Below are positions 26,782 to 37,195 of a stretch of 64,000 nt of DNA, in pieces. A program made the position numbers and the translations under genes. The notes below the pieces were generated by a model that saw only the letters and a program-made list of their open reading frames with translations, did not search any database and was not told the origin of the DNA. The first letter of the stretch is position 1. Each line of letters opens with the position of its first letter. This DNA is from Methylomicrobium sp035916875. Its GTDB lineage: Bacteria > Pseudomonadota > Gammaproteobacteria > Methylococcales > Methylomonadaceae. The DNA lies in the NCBI RefSeq assembly GCF_035916875.1, contig NZ_JAXUHN010000092.1:124001-188000 (forward strand). The letters are read 5' to 3'.

Positions 26782-28005
26782 TCAATTTCCATCTCGTGCA
26801 ATACATCGGCTTTCGGCCTTGACCTGACGCTCCAATGCGGTGATTTCGGCAATGTCTTGCGGGTGGTTTTGCCGATAGCGAAGCCTCGCCGAACGGACGT
26901 TCGCCAGATGCGACGCGATGTTCGCGGAAGAAAGCCGGACGCCAAAATCCTTCGGAAGCGGTCTTTCCGGAACGCTCAGGCCAAACAGTCTGTCCAAGAT
27001 TAAGTTACCGATATTCGGTTTGTAATGCGATGACTCGATATAGCCGAACATTTCGGCATTCGGGTCGTTCCCGCCCGGCAGGTTTTCGCTGGTAATACGG
27101 GTGTAGCCGCTAAAATCCCATAGCGGAAAGGCGTGCTGATCGGCGCGTAGCCCTTCTTCTTCATTGATCCTGACGAGTTTCCGTTTCCATTCCTCCCATT
27201 TCTGCCAAAGCCCCAACGCGGCCAGCGTTTCCCATTGCCGTGCGTGCGCAGGAGAAATAAACAAGAAGAGTTTGACCTGGCGCCGATGGGCCAGGGCGAT
27301 CAGGGCGCGGATTTGTTCCAGCGGCGGGGTTTTCTGGACCTTGCCGGTTTCGCCTTTTCCCGCTTCTAATGCGTATCGGCACTTGGGGGCGGGAAGATAG
27401 GTGCCTCCCCACATGTAGCTTCTCTCGGAAGCGGTAAAAGCTTGTTTGCTGAACTTCTTTTTGACATTCAACTTGGCCGCGTCCGGCGCGATCGGCGCCG
27501 GGCCGTGCCGGAACAAGGTGTTTTTGCTGGCCTTCAATGTATCGAATGACAGCAGCAATTTTAACTTTCTGTCGGCAGAGAAATTTTCTTCGCTGAAGTC
27601 GGCCGGAAACGGAAGATAGGCATTCGAGGCAAAAAAATCCAGGCCAATGACGGCGGTCTGTAACCGATTGTGTTCGGCGACATATTTGAAGATTAATGCG
27701 GTTTCGGCATTCGGCTGTGCCGCCATCGCGAGATTCAAGGTGCGCAGGCCGCTAAATGCCTCATGTTTTGGACTGATGTTCAATGCGCGGGAGGTTCCCA
27801 AGATCAGCGCCTCCATCGGGCGATGGAGATAACCCGCCATTTTAAAGATCCTGCCGTTGGTTGCGATCGCAGGCTTTGCGGCGTTGAAATCGGGAATCGA
27901 AGGCGTGCCAAAAATCGCATAAGGATCGGCCAGCCAGTTAATGGCTACCGCGGCGACCAGTGCCAGTAAGCTTGACGCGGCTAAATGGGTTAAATATCGC
28001 GGCAC
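26782..28005 (-). CDS. SGNH-like membrane-anchored partner of MBOAT acyltransferase
   Basis: Protein of 407 residues with one N-terminal membrane helix (ASSLLALVAAVAINWLADP) and a periplasmic domain. It has a candidate nucleophile block LILGTSRALN (GTS-R) and a late ESSHYKPNIGNLILDRLFG, resembling the Ser and His blocks of SGNH/AlgJ-type esterases and acyltransferases encoded beside MBOAT proteins. The GTG start at 28005 lies 1 bp after the MBOAT stop and has AGG 7 bases upstream. Expected role: transfer of an acyl group, passed across the membrane by MBOAT, to a glycan. The glycan is unknown. Confidence 0.72.
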   Translation of the reverse strand: MPRYLTHLAASSLLALVAAVAINWLADPYAIFGTPSIPDFNAAKPAIATNGRIFKMAGYLHRPMEALILGTSRALNISPKHEAFSGLRTLNLAMAAQPNAETALIFKYVAEHNRLQTAVIGLDFFASNAYLPFPADFSEENFSADRKLKLLLSFDTLKASKNTLFRHGPAPIAPDAAKLNVKKKFSKQAFTASERSYMWGGTYLPAPKCRYALEAGKGETGKVQKTPPLEQIRALIALAHRRQVKLFLFISPAHARQWETLAALGLWQKWEEWKRKLVRINEEEGLRADQHAFPLWDFSGYTRITSENLPGGNDPNAEMFGYIESSHYKPNIGNLILDRLFGLSVPERPLPKDFGVRLSSANIASHLANVRSARLRYRQNHPQDIAEITALERQVKAESRCIARDGN

Positions 28006-28006
28006 G

Positions 28007-29581
28007 TCAAAACCTGAAATAAAGGAATTCGCTGACTTTCGTAAAGTGCAACAGCGTGTAAACGAATAACAGCCCGAGGCCCCAGGCATGGGCTGGCATG
28101 GGCCGCCAACGGCAAATCGATGCGAGGCGTCCGCTTGGCGGGAGTTTTTCTTGTTCGGCCGGCGCATCGGTGATCGGCAGTGCCGGCCGGTATGCCGCGA
28201 AGGATTGCTGCAGATTGGGCAAGTAAAAGATGATCAGCAGAGAAGGGAGCACGATTTTGAATGCATTCCCGGAATCCAGTTCGGTCAACGGTAAAGTGCC
28301 GATGAAATGTATGTCGAGCGGTCTCAACAGGCTCTCCATAGTGGAATCGGCCAATTTTCTGGACAGCGCGCAGCCGTTCATGCCGGCCATGCCGCGCAGC
28401 ATGTCGATCGCATCGTGTAAGGTTTCCGCCCGGAAAAAGACCCAGCCGACGACCACCGCGGTAAAAGTCAGCAACCCCGCCAAAAATTGTGCGATTTTTC
28501 CACCCTTTGTCCAGCCCCTGCGTTTTTTGAACTCAAGCCAGACATGATTGATCATCAGGTAACAGCCGTGTAATCCTCCCCAGATCACAAAAGGCCAGCC
28601 CGCACCGTGCCAGAGTCCGCCCAGCAGCATGGTGGCGATCAGATTCGCATGCCGGCGTATCGTGCCTTTGCGGTTTCCGCCCAATGGGATATAGAGATAG
28701 TCGCGCAGGAAGCGCGACAAGGTCATGTGCCAGCGCCGCCAGAATTCGATGATGCTGGTGGACTTGTAGGGCGAATCGAAATTGATCGGCAGGCGGACGT
28801 TGAACATTAACGAGAGCCCGATCGCCATCTCGGAATAAGCCGAAAAGTCGAAATAGAGTTGCAGCGTGTAGGACAGGGCGGCTATCCAGGCCTCGATCAG
28901 CATCGGATGTCCGCCCGCATGAACTGCGGCGAATATCGGCGTGGCGAACTCCGCGAGCGAGTCGGCGAGTAATATTTTTTTAGCCAGCGCGATGATGAAG
29001 ATGCTGGTGCCGATCGCGACATTGCCGGCATCGATTTTGCCGCTGGAGCTCTCGGCGAACTGCGGCATCATTTCCTTGTGGTGCAGGACGGGACCTGCGA
29101 TCAGGTGTGGAAAGTAGGTCACGAACAGCGTGTAATGGATAAGGTTGTATTCATGGGCCTTGCCTTGGTAGCTGTCGACCAGAAAAGCGATTTGGGTGAA
29201 GGTGAAAAACGAAATGCCCAGCGGCAACAGTATCGGCGTGTTTTCAAAACCCGCGCCGGCCAGTTGATTCAGATTGTCGATAAAAAAATTGAAATATTTA
29301 AAATAACCGAGCAACAGCAAATTGAACGAGACGGCCAGGATCAGCAGCAATTTGGGGCGAATAAACAACCGCTGGGCAATCGCATAGCCGGCACTGTAAT
29401 TCACCGCGATCGAACCCAGCAGCAAAGCGGTAAAACGTGCGTCCCACCAGCCGTAAAAAAAAATCGATGCCAACGCCAGCCATGCGGCCGCAAGTTTGTG
29501 GCTGTAGCGCCCTAGGCTGAAATAGCCGAAAAAGACAATCGGGAGATAGGCGAAAATGAAAACATAGGAATTAAATAGCAT
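28007..29581 (-). CDS. MBOAT family O-acyltransferase (AlgI-like)
   Basis: Polytopic inner-membrane acyltransferase of 524 residues, with about ten or more membrane helices. The invariant MBOAT His lies in GGLWHGAGWPFVIWGGLHG, and the FWRRWHMTLSRFLRDYLYIPLGG block is typical of the AlgI/DltB branch. Such proteins carry acetyl groups across the membrane for transfer to polysaccharides. It is immediately upstream of the SGNH-like gene. It lies 10 kb from the EPS genes, so a link to that polymer is possible but unproven. Confidence 0.9.
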   Translation of the reverse strand: MLFNSYVFIFAYLPIVFFGYFSLGRYSHKLAAAWLALASIFFYGWWDARFTALLLGSIAVNYSAGYAIAQRLFIRPKLLLILAVSFNLLLLGYFKYFNFFIDNLNQLAGAGFENTPILLPLGISFFTFTQIAFLVDSYQGKAHEYNLIHYTLFVTYFPHLIAGPVLHHKEMMPQFAESSSGKIDAGNVAIGTSIFIIALAKKILLADSLAEFATPIFAAVHAGGHPMLIEAWIAALSYTLQLYFDFSAYSEMAIGLSLMFNVRLPINFDSPYKSTSIIEFWRRWHMTLSRFLRDYLYIPLGGNRKGTIRRHANLIATMLLGGLWHGAGWPFVIWGGLHGCYLMINHVWLEFKKRRGWTKGGKIAQFLAGLLTFTAVVVGWVFFRAETLHDAIDMLRGMAGMNGCALSRKLADSTMESLLRPLDIHFIGTLPLTELDSGNAFKIVLPSLLIIFYLPNLQQSFAAYRPALPITDAPAEQEKLPPSGRLASICRWRPMPAHAWGLGLLFVYTLLHFTKVSEFLYFRF

Positions 29582-29658
29582 GCGCGGGCGCGTGGATCAG
29601 AGGCGAGTCGTTTGACTGGGCGGGCGGATTTTACCTGCAATGATCAATCGGGCAGCTT

Positions 29659-30009
29659 TCATTCCGATTGACGATTTTTTATCAGCCGCATCGCGACATA
29701 ACCCGTCAATGCTCCCCACAGCAGCATATAAATGCCGAGCAGGATCACTTCAGGGGTAAAGCTGTTCACGTTCCGATAGTAGTCGAAAATATCATCGCCC
29801 AATACCAGCGTCAGAATGATGAACACCGAGCTTTTGAAGCGGATAACATGCTCATAGAGCACGCCGATGCCGAGGATCATGAAGCCAATCAAAAAACGGA
29901 TGGCGATATGACTCAGCATTTCCAGCGTCAGCATGTCCAGTTTGAATGCGGCGGCCAGAAAGTAAAGCAGGATCAGTCCAATAAATAAAATAAAGCCGAT
30001 CAGTTTCAT
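29659..30009 (-). CDS. Small four-helix membrane protein, unknown
   Basis: I do not recognise this 116-residue protein. It is mostly hydrophobic with about four predicted membrane helices (residues ~3-22, ~34-50, ~60-72, ~86-108), two acidic residues in a conserved-looking LVLGDDIFDYYRN loop and a basic C-terminus. The general topology recalls PsiE-like proteins, but I see no decisive motif. It starts 15 bp after the Hsp70-like gene, suggesting co-transcription, and precedes the MBOAT gene by 77 bp. Confidence 0.6.
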   Translation of the reverse strand: MKLIGFILFIGLILLYFLAAAFKLDMLTLEMLSHIAIRFLIGFMILGIGVLYEHVIRFKSSVFIILTLVLGDDIFDYYRNVNSFTPEVILLGIYMLLWGALTGYVAMRLIKNRQSE

Positions 30010-30024
30010 AGTGCGGTGTTTTCC

Positions 30025-32817
30025 CTAATTTTTGTTGATCAATTTCAGGCCCGGCGGCAGCGCTTCGCCGAATATCTGCCGTTCTTCTTTTTCATCGAGT
30101 TCCTTGTAGTTTTCTACCAGGTCGATCCAGGCGGCCGGCGCCTTCGTGAGCCTGAGTTTTTCGACGACCTGACGGCGCGCCTCGTCCTCGACATCGCGGG
30201 CGCGGTCGCCGCTCATCCTTGAGATCAGGGTCGCCGCGAAGCCGGCCTGCGGGATTTTTTTCCAGTCGGCCTCCGCGATTTGCCGCAGCCACAGGCCCGC
30301 GGTTTCAGGCGGAATCACATTATGGCTGCTGCCGTGGAACGGCATGCGGGCGCCGATGCGGCCGACCGCCCACCAGGTCTGGTTCGATTCGCCGGGTTTT
30401 TGCAGGCGATTCAGCAGCCAGTCGCCGAGCTGGATTTTTTTTGCGACCGGCAGGCGCTCGAGCACGGCCGCGAGGCGCACGATGTCATCGAAGCTGCGCG
30501 CCTTCAACTGCTTGGCGACGCCGGCCTGCCGCGCGGCGGCCGGATTGATGTACTTGGCGATGTCCTCAAAAATCTGTTCCTGCGCGGCTTCGTTCAGGCC
30601 GCCGGCGATGCGCCGCCACAAGGTCCACCATTCGGCCCAGTTCTGGATTTCGTTGACGAACTGGATGCCGTGCGGATACAGCTTCCACAGCTGCTCGACG
30701 CGCCAGTCGTCCAGCGCAAAGCCGAAGCCGGGGCGCAGGCAGAAGCCGGTCAGGCTGAGCCAGACCCGTTCATGGTGTTCCGAACGCCGGCGAAATTTGG
30801 CGCCTTCGAGCAATTCGGCAAACAGGGAGCGGAGCAGCGGAGTTTGCCATTCGTCGCGCGTTTCTCCGAGGGTTTTTTCCAGATCGGCGCGCAGGTTTTT
30901 GACCGCTTTCGGGTCGACCGCTTTCGATTTCGAGCCGAACACGACCTGGATTTGCTCGATCGCCTTGCCGAATTGCGGCGGCAGCGAAGTATCCGCGGCT
31001 AGGGACGATTGGCTGCGGGCGCGAATCTGGAATTCAACATTCCAGCGCCGGCTGCTGTCATCCACCGAGACGCATTCGATTTTTAAGGTGCCGATCTCGG
31101 TCTGGGTGACCGCTAACTCCACGACAACCTCGCCGCCATGCCCGCTGTCTTCGCTCTCGAAGGCGGCGGCGAGCGGCGGCAGGGAATGAAAGTGCTCGGT
31201 GATGTCGGCAATATCGCCGGGCTTATAGGGTGTATCGCCGGACATCGAACACAGATGGAAGCGCACCGGCATGCCAAGGCGCAGCGCGAAGCGGCGGTCT
31301 TTCAGGATCACTTCGTCGCCTTCCTCGCTGCCTTTCGGCAGGATGCAGACGCCTTGCTGCTGCTCTGCCTTCGATCCGGTGTCGATCAGCAGGAAATAGC
31401 TGCGTGCGGCGCCACCGCCGATTTTGAGTTTTTTCTCCCGCCGGGCCAGTGCGTAACTGACCGCGCCGAAGGCGACCGCGAGTTCGGGGTGGCGGTTTTC
31501 GAGTACGGTCAGTTTGCCGGCGTTCCAGGATTTGCACAATTCCTCGATGCGCCGGCTCAAGGTCTGGCTGCGGAACACGCCGCCGTTTACCAGCAGCGCG
31601 TCGGGCGCGCTGCCCTGGCCGCGCGTGGCTTCGCGCGCGGCGCTTTCATGAAGCTTCAAGAATGCGGCGATATGTTTGCTGACCGCAGGTTCGGCTGCAT
31701 AGGGCAGGCCGAATTCGACGACACCGCTGCGTTTGCGGTCGGGCAGGTCGTCGCGTCCGGATAACGGAAAAAAACCGTCCAGCGCGATCGTCCTCACTTC
31801 CTCGCGGCTTAGGGTGGCGACGCGCGAACCGCCGATCAGTTTCGAGCCGCCGCCGAGCAGCGTTACATTGACCTGTTCGGGCGCGTCGTCAGCCAGCAGG
31901 CGTTCTTTGGCGATTCGGCATTGTTCGAGCAATTGCGACAATTCGGCCGCGGACAGGCGCTGTTCGCCGCCTAGCAGACGGCTTTCGGCCAGATGCGCGA
32001 GCGCCAAGTCGATATTGTCGCCGCCGAGCATCAGGTGGTCGCCGACGCCGATCCGGGTCAGCTTCGGTTCCGGGCCTCCGTGTTCGACCTTGATCAGAGT
32101 CAGGTCGGTGGTGCCGCCGCCGACATCGCAGACCAGTAACAAATGTACGTCGGCGAGCAAGCCGCCGATGTTGCCGGCATTGCGCCGCAGCCAGTCATAG
32201 CAGACTGCCTGCGGTTCTTCGAGCAGACGGATCTGCGGCAGGCCGGCGCGACGCGCCGCCTCCAGCGTCAAGGAGCGCGCAGCTTCGTCGAACGAGGCCG
32301 GCACCGTAACTACAATGTCTTGATCCTTGAGCGGAGCCTCCGGAAAGCGATGGCCCCAAACCTTACGGACATGCGCCAGATAGCTCGCGCTTGCGCTGAT
32401 AGGCGACACCTTGTTTACATCTTCTCCGCCGCCCCAGGGCAGAATGTCGGCGTTGTGGTCGACAGAGGGATGCGACAACCAGCTTTTTGCGCTCGCGACC
32501 AAGCGGCCCTTGGTTTTGGCCCCAAGCATGCGAGCGGCTTCTCCGATTACCGCGCTGTCTGCTTCGGCGGTGAATACGATATCCGCCAAGGCCAGTTCGC
32601 CGTCGGCCGGATGATACCGCACCGAGGGCAACAAGCTTCTAGCCGCAACCTGTCCCGGAGCAGTTAATTGTTCGATTTCGAAGATCTGAATTGGGGCGGG
32701 CGTTTCGCCGATTTTCGCGTAAGCGACCACGGTATGGGTCGTGCCGAGATCGATGCCGACGAGATATTGGGGAGAAGGCTTTTGCACGTTGATTTTGTTA
32801 TTGTAATGGTATGCCAA
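30025..32817 (-). CDS. Hsp70-like protein with large novel C-terminal region
   Basis: Actin-like ATPase of the Hsp70 superfamily, 930 residues. The nucleotide-binding domain starts near residue 18 with VGIDLGTTHTVVAYA (phosphate 1). It continues with TVPASFDEAARSLTLEAARR and has the phosphate-2 loop DVGGGTTDLT at 231-240. After ~residue 500 there is no canonical peptide-binding domain or EEVD tail. Instead there is a ~400-residue region that I associate with DUF3731. The first in-frame start is TTG at 32817 with no clear ribosome binding site, so the start is uncertain. No DnaJ or GrpE gene is nearby. Confidence 0.83.
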   Translation of the reverse strand: MAYHYNNKINVQKPSPQYLVGIDLGTTHTVVAYAKIGETPAPIQIFEIEQLTAPGQVAARSLLPSVRYHPADGELALADIVFTAEADSAVIGEAARMLGAKTKGRLVASAKSWLSHPSVDHNADILPWGGGEDVNKVSPISASASYLAHVRKVWGHRFPEAPLKDQDIVVTVPASFDEAARSLTLEAARRAGLPQIRLLEEPQAVCYDWLRRNAGNIGGLLADVHLLLVCDVGGGTTDLTLIKVEHGGPEPKLTRIGVGDHLMLGGDNIDLALAHLAESRLLGGEQRLSAAELSQLLEQCRIAKERLLADDAPEQVNVTLLGGGSKLIGGSRVATLSREEVRTIALDGFFPLSGRDDLPDRKRSGVVEFGLPYAAEPAVSKHIAAFLKLHESAAREATRGQGSAPDALLVNGGVFRSQTLSRRIEELCKSWNAGKLTVLENRHPELAVAFGAVSYALARREKKLKIGGGAARSYFLLIDTGSKAEQQQGVCILPKGSEEGDEVILKDRRFALRLGMPVRFHLCSMSGDTPYKPGDIADITEHFHSLPPLAAAFESEDSGHGGEVVVELAVTQTEIGTLKIECVSVDDSSRRWNVEFQIRARSQSSLAADTSLPPQFGKAIEQIQVVFGSKSKAVDPKAVKNLRADLEKTLGETRDEWQTPLLRSLFAELLEGAKFRRRSEHHERVWLSLTGFCLRPGFGFALDDWRVEQLWKLYPHGIQFVNEIQNWAEWWTLWRRIAGGLNEAAQEQIFEDIAKYINPAAARQAGVAKQLKARSFDDIVRLAAVLERLPVAKKIQLGDWLLNRLQKPGESNQTWWAVGRIGARMPFHGSSHNVIPPETAGLWLRQIAEADWKKIPQAGFAATLISRMSGDRARDVEDEARRQVVEKLRLTKAPAAWIDLVENYKELDEKEERQIFGEALPPGLKLINKN

Positions 32818-33126
32818 AGTGGGTAGGGCTGCGCATGTTGTATCCTAAGGAAAGCCCGCTATTTTAACCTATTTAAAGTGGCGTTGATCAGGCAATATCC
32901 GCATCCAAGCAATAGAAACCGCAAAAATTCCTTGAAAATAAAAAAGAAAATTGCCGGTCGATTCTTTGTTTAGCCGGGATTCAGGGTATAATATCAACCC
33001 CATAGGGTTCTCGATAATCGCCCTGAGCATAGTCATTGATACATTGGAGGCTTTGAGCATTATTTCATCTCGCGGGTTATTTCTTTTGAGAACATAGTCT
33101 TAGCGATGTTAAATGATTTCAACAAT
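32818..33126. other. 309-base divergent region upstream of miaB
   Basis: This is the gap between the divergent Hsp70-like gene and miaB. It holds the candidate miaB promoter described separately and a ~130-base transcribed leader. In the leader, GGAGG at 33045-33049 precedes a TTG-initiated reading frame of about 14 codons; I do not call it a gene. Nothing else was recognised. Confidence 0.4.
32965..32992 (+). promoter_or_regulatory. Sigma-70 promoter candidate for miaB operon
   Basis: A perfect TATAAT at 32987-32992 is preceded by TTTGTT at 32965-32970 with a 16-base spacer. It is the only strong -10 in the divergent gap and points toward miaB, giving a leader of roughly 130 bases. Confidence 0.5.
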
Positions 33127-34482
33127 ATGACGCAAAAGCTTTATATTCAAACCAACGGTTGCCAGATGAACGAGTACGATTCCGACAAAATGCGGGATGT
33201 GCTGCACGCTTCACATGGTTTTGAATTGACGGACGACCCTAAACAGGCAGACGTCCTGTTGTTGAATACCTGCTCGATCCGCGAAAGGGCTCAGGAAAAG
33301 GTGTTTTCCGCGCTGGGTCAGTGGCGCATCCTGAAAGAAAAACGTCCCGAAGTCGTGATCGGTGTCGGCGGCTGCGTGGCAAGTCAGGAAGGCGACGCGA
33401 TTCAAAAGCGCGCGCCGTTTGTCGATATCGTGTTCGGCCCGCAAACTCTGCACCGTTTACCGCAATTGCTCGATCAGGTTCGCAATAAACACAAACCGGT
33501 TGTCGATATTTCTTTCCCCGAAATCGAAAAATTCGATGCGCTTCCCGAACCGCGCGCCGAAGGGCCGAAGGCGTTTGTCTCGGTGATGGAAGGATGCAGC
33601 AAATACTGTACCTTTTGTGTGGTGCCTTATACCCGCGGCGAGGAAATCAGCCGTCCGCTTAACGACGTGATTGCCGAAATCGCTACCTTGGCCAAACAAG
33701 GCGTGCGCGAAGTCAATCTGCTCGGCCAAAACGTGAATGCCTACCGCGGCCAAATGGATGATGGCGATATTGCCGATTTCGCGTTGCTGCTGCATCACGT
33801 GGCCGCTATCGACGGCATCGACCGGATTCGTTTTACTACCTCGCACCCGGTCGAATTTACAGACAGCCTGATCGAAGCGTTTGCCGAAATTCCGGCGCTG
33901 GTCGATCATCTGCATCTGCCGGTACAATCAGGCAGCGATCATATTCTGAAAATGATGAAGCGTGGACATACGCGTGCAGACTATATCGAAAAGATTCGGA
34001 AGCTCAGAGAGGTGCGTCCGAACATTTATTTGTCTTCCGATTTTATCATCGGTTTTCCTGGCGAAAGCGAGCAGGATTTCGCTGATACGCTGGCGCTGGT
34101 CGATGAGATCGGCTTCGATCTGTCGTTCAGCTTCATCTATAGCGCGCGCCCCGGCACGCCGGCGGCCGATTTGCCCGATGATGTGCCGATGGAAGTCAAA
34201 AAACAACGTCTGGAGCGATTCCAGAACCGCATCAATCAAAATGCGGCCGCGATTGCGCTTAGCATGATCAACACCGTACAGACCGTGCTGGTCGAAGGCA
34301 AATCGAAAAAGAACCCCTTGCAGATGCAGGGTCGCACCGAAAACAACCGGGTCGTCAATTTTATCGGGCATCCGCGGCTGGCCGGACAGTTTGTCGATGT
34401 GCTGATTACCGAGGCGCTACCGAATTCGCTTAGAGGCCGGATCGTTGATTCCAGTATCGATAAAATCGTCGCCAACAGCTGA
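33127..34482 (+). CDS. miaB: tRNA-2-methylthio-N6-isopentenyladenosine synthase MiaB
   Basis: Radical-SAM methylthiotransferase that completes ms2i6A37 in tRNAs reading UNN codons. The 451-residue protein starts with the family block KLYIQTNGCQMNEYD and three Cys ligands of the N-terminal cluster. It has the radical-SAM motif C-x3-C-x2-C in GCSKYCTFCVVPYTRG and ends in a TRAM domain. An in-frame ATG at 33106 would add seven residues; 33127 matches the family start better. It opens the conserved miaB-ybeZ-ybeY-ybeX cluster. Confidence 0.95.
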   Translation: MTQKLYIQTNGCQMNEYDSDKMRDVLHASHGFELTDDPKQADVLLLNTCSIRERAQEKVFSALGQWRILKEKRPEVVIGVGGCVASQEGDAIQKRAPFVDIVFGPQTLHRLPQLLDQVRNKHKPVVDISFPEIEKFDALPEPRAEGPKAFVSVMEGCSKYCTFCVVPYTRGEEISRPLNDVIAEIATLAKQGVREVNLLGQNVNAYRGQMDDGDIADFALLLHHVAAIDGIDRIRFTTSHPVEFTDSLIEAFAEIPALVDHLHLPVQSGSDHILKMMKRGHTRADYIEKIRKLREVRPNIYLSSDFIIGFPGESEQDFADTLALVDEIGFDLSFSFIYSARPGTPAADLPDDVPMEVKKQRLERFQNRINQNAAAIALSMINTVQTVLVEGKSKKNPLQMQGRTENNRVVNFIGHPRLAGQFVDVLITEALPNSLRGRIVDSSIDKIVANS

Positions 34483-34492
34483 TTTAGTATCC

Positions 34493-35470
<978 letters not shown>

Positions 35471-35938
35471 CGTCGACATTCAGCGCGTATTCAAATCGCC
35501 GGGCCAGCCCGACCGTCGGCAGGTTGTCAAGTGGATCGATACGGCCTTGGAAGAAAGCGGCCAGAGTTGTGCCTGCGTGATTCGTATCGTCGGTGAACAG
35601 GAAAGCGCCGAACTGAATTTGCAATACCGGCACAAGCAAGGCCCGACTAATGTACTGAGCTTTCCGTTCGAATGGCCGGAAGGTCTGGACGAGGCCGAAA
35701 GCGGGGAAGCCGCTCTGCTCGGCGATCTGGTCGTCTGCGCCCCGGTGGTCGAGAGGGAAGCCTTGGAACAGCACAAACCGCTTTTGGATCACTGGGCGCA
35801 TATGATCATTCACGGCCTTTTGCATTTATTGGGCTATGATCATATCGAAGAGAGTGAAGCCGAAGAAATGGAAACGAAAGAAATCGCGATTCTAAAAAAA
35901 TTGCATATAGAAAACCCTTATATAGAGGTCATACACGA

Positions 35939-36781
35939 ATGAGTGAAGGGCAACCCCCGAGTAGGCACTCCTCGCAGAAAAGCTGGATCGAAAAAATCGG
36001 CCAGCTGCTGAGCGGGGAGCCTCAGGACCTGGATGATCTGTTGGAAATTCTCCGCGATGCCAGGGAAAATCACTTACTCGATACCGACGCCTTGAGCATG
36101 ATCGAAGGCGCATTGCAGGTATCGCAACTGCGGGTCAGGGATATCATGATTCCGCGCATACAGATGGTCGTGGTACCGAAGGATGCGGAGCTCGATACCT
36201 TGTTTCCATTGGTTACCCAATTCGGCCATTCGCGCTACCCGGTTATCGAAGAAGATCGCAGCAAAGTGGTCGGCGTCTTGTTGGTTAAGGATCTGTTTGC
36301 GCATTCACTCGAAAACAAGCAGCTGAAAGTCGAGCAAATCATGCGTCCGGTCATTCTGGTGCCGGAAAGCAAGCGCTTGAATGTACTGTTGAAAGAACTT
36401 CGCACCAAGGGCAACCACATGGCGATCGTGGTCGATGAATACGGCCAGGCGGCGGGCTTGGTCACGATCGAGGACGTGCTGGAACAGATCGTTGGCGAGA
36501 TCGAGGACGAGCACGACGAGCAAGAAGACGAAAGCTACATCCTGCAGCGCAATGAAAAAGAGTTCATGGTCAAGGCGCTGACGCCGATCGAGGAATTTGA
36601 CGAGTATTTCAATACGCATCTGGCGACCGATGAGTACGACACTGTCGGCGGCTTTATCGTCAACGAACTCGAACATATGCCGAAGAAGGGCGAAAATCTG
36701 ACCGTCGATAATATGCGCTTTGAGGTGGTCAGGGCCGATACCCGGCGCGTGCAGTTGCTCAAGCTGAAGATTCTGGATTGA
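35939..36781 (+). CDS. ybeX: CorC/YbeX family CBS-domain protein
   Basis: Soluble protein of 280 residues with a tandem CBS pair (residues ~65-185; RVRDIMIPRIQMVVV opens it) and a C-terminal CorC_HlyC domain (~200-278, DEYDTVGGFIVNELEHMPKKGE). The family is tied to magnesium/cobalt efflux and, as ybeX, to ribosome metabolism. It overlaps ybeY by 4 bp and closes the miaB-ybeZ-ybeY-ybeX unit. The lnt gene that often follows is absent here. Confidence 0.92.
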   Translation: MSEGQPPSRHSSQKSWIEKIGQLLSGEPQDLDDLLEILRDARENHLLDTDALSMIEGALQVSQLRVRDIMIPRIQMVVVPKDAELDTLFPLVTQFGHSRYPVIEEDRSKVVGVLLVKDLFAHSLENKQLKVEQIMRPVILVPESKRLNVLLKELRTKGNHMAIVVDEYGQAAGLVTIEDVLEQIVGEIEDEHDEQEDESYILQRNEKEFMVKALTPIEEFDEYFNTHLATDEYDTVGGFIVNELEHMPKKGENLTVDNMRFEVVRADTRRVQLLKLKILD

Positions 36782-37195
36782 GTCCGCCGCGGGTACCATC
36801 ACAAGCGTCCAACGCTACCGTGTAAGCTGTTCAGTGGGCGAGGCCGACAATGTTCCTGCGACTCGGTTATCCGAACAGCGGGGTTTAGACCATTAAGCCT
36901 GGCAGCGCCGAGCAAGGTTTGAATGGCGCCGGCGCGGAGAAGCGTTTAAAAACAGAATTCCATTTGCGCAATGGAGTCGGCAATATACGCCATCGCGCAC
37001 CGCATATCGCAAAATCCGGTACGCAGAGTTCAGTAAAACGCGACATTTTTCTTTTGGCCCAATCTGGACCCGGCCTTGATCCGGCAGCAGGGCGTACAGT
37101 ATCTCCGCCGAAGTGTAGTTCAACTCGGTTTATAACGCATCTTCGTCCAAAATCGACAGCAAAGTTGTAGGATGATTACAAAATGTCGGCAGAAC
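36782..37195. other. 414-base gene-free convergent region
   Basis: This gap lies between the converging ybeX and response-regulator genes. A minus-strand frame is open over ~36893-37123, but its peptide resembles no family I know. A 7-bp stem (36826-36832 with 36873-36879) encloses a smaller CGAG/CTCG pairing, so a structured RNA is possible. No clear T-tailed terminator is visible. Confidence 0.35.

Noticed and set aside
30280..31764. Several long plus-strand frames (up to 281 codons)
   Set aside because: They lie opposite the Hsp70-like gene; their peptides show no motifs and their codon patterns are those of the complementary strand.
33045..33095. GGAGG followed by a TTG-initiated mini-frame in the miaB leader
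   Set aside because: About 14 codons, no repeated amino acid or attenuator hairpin beside it; not enough to call a leader peptide.
36893..37123. 76-codon minus-strand frame in the convergent gap
   Set aside because: No ribosome binding site worth the name, no recognisable motif, and Arg/Cys-rich composition unlike neighbouring proteins; left as unexplained sequence.
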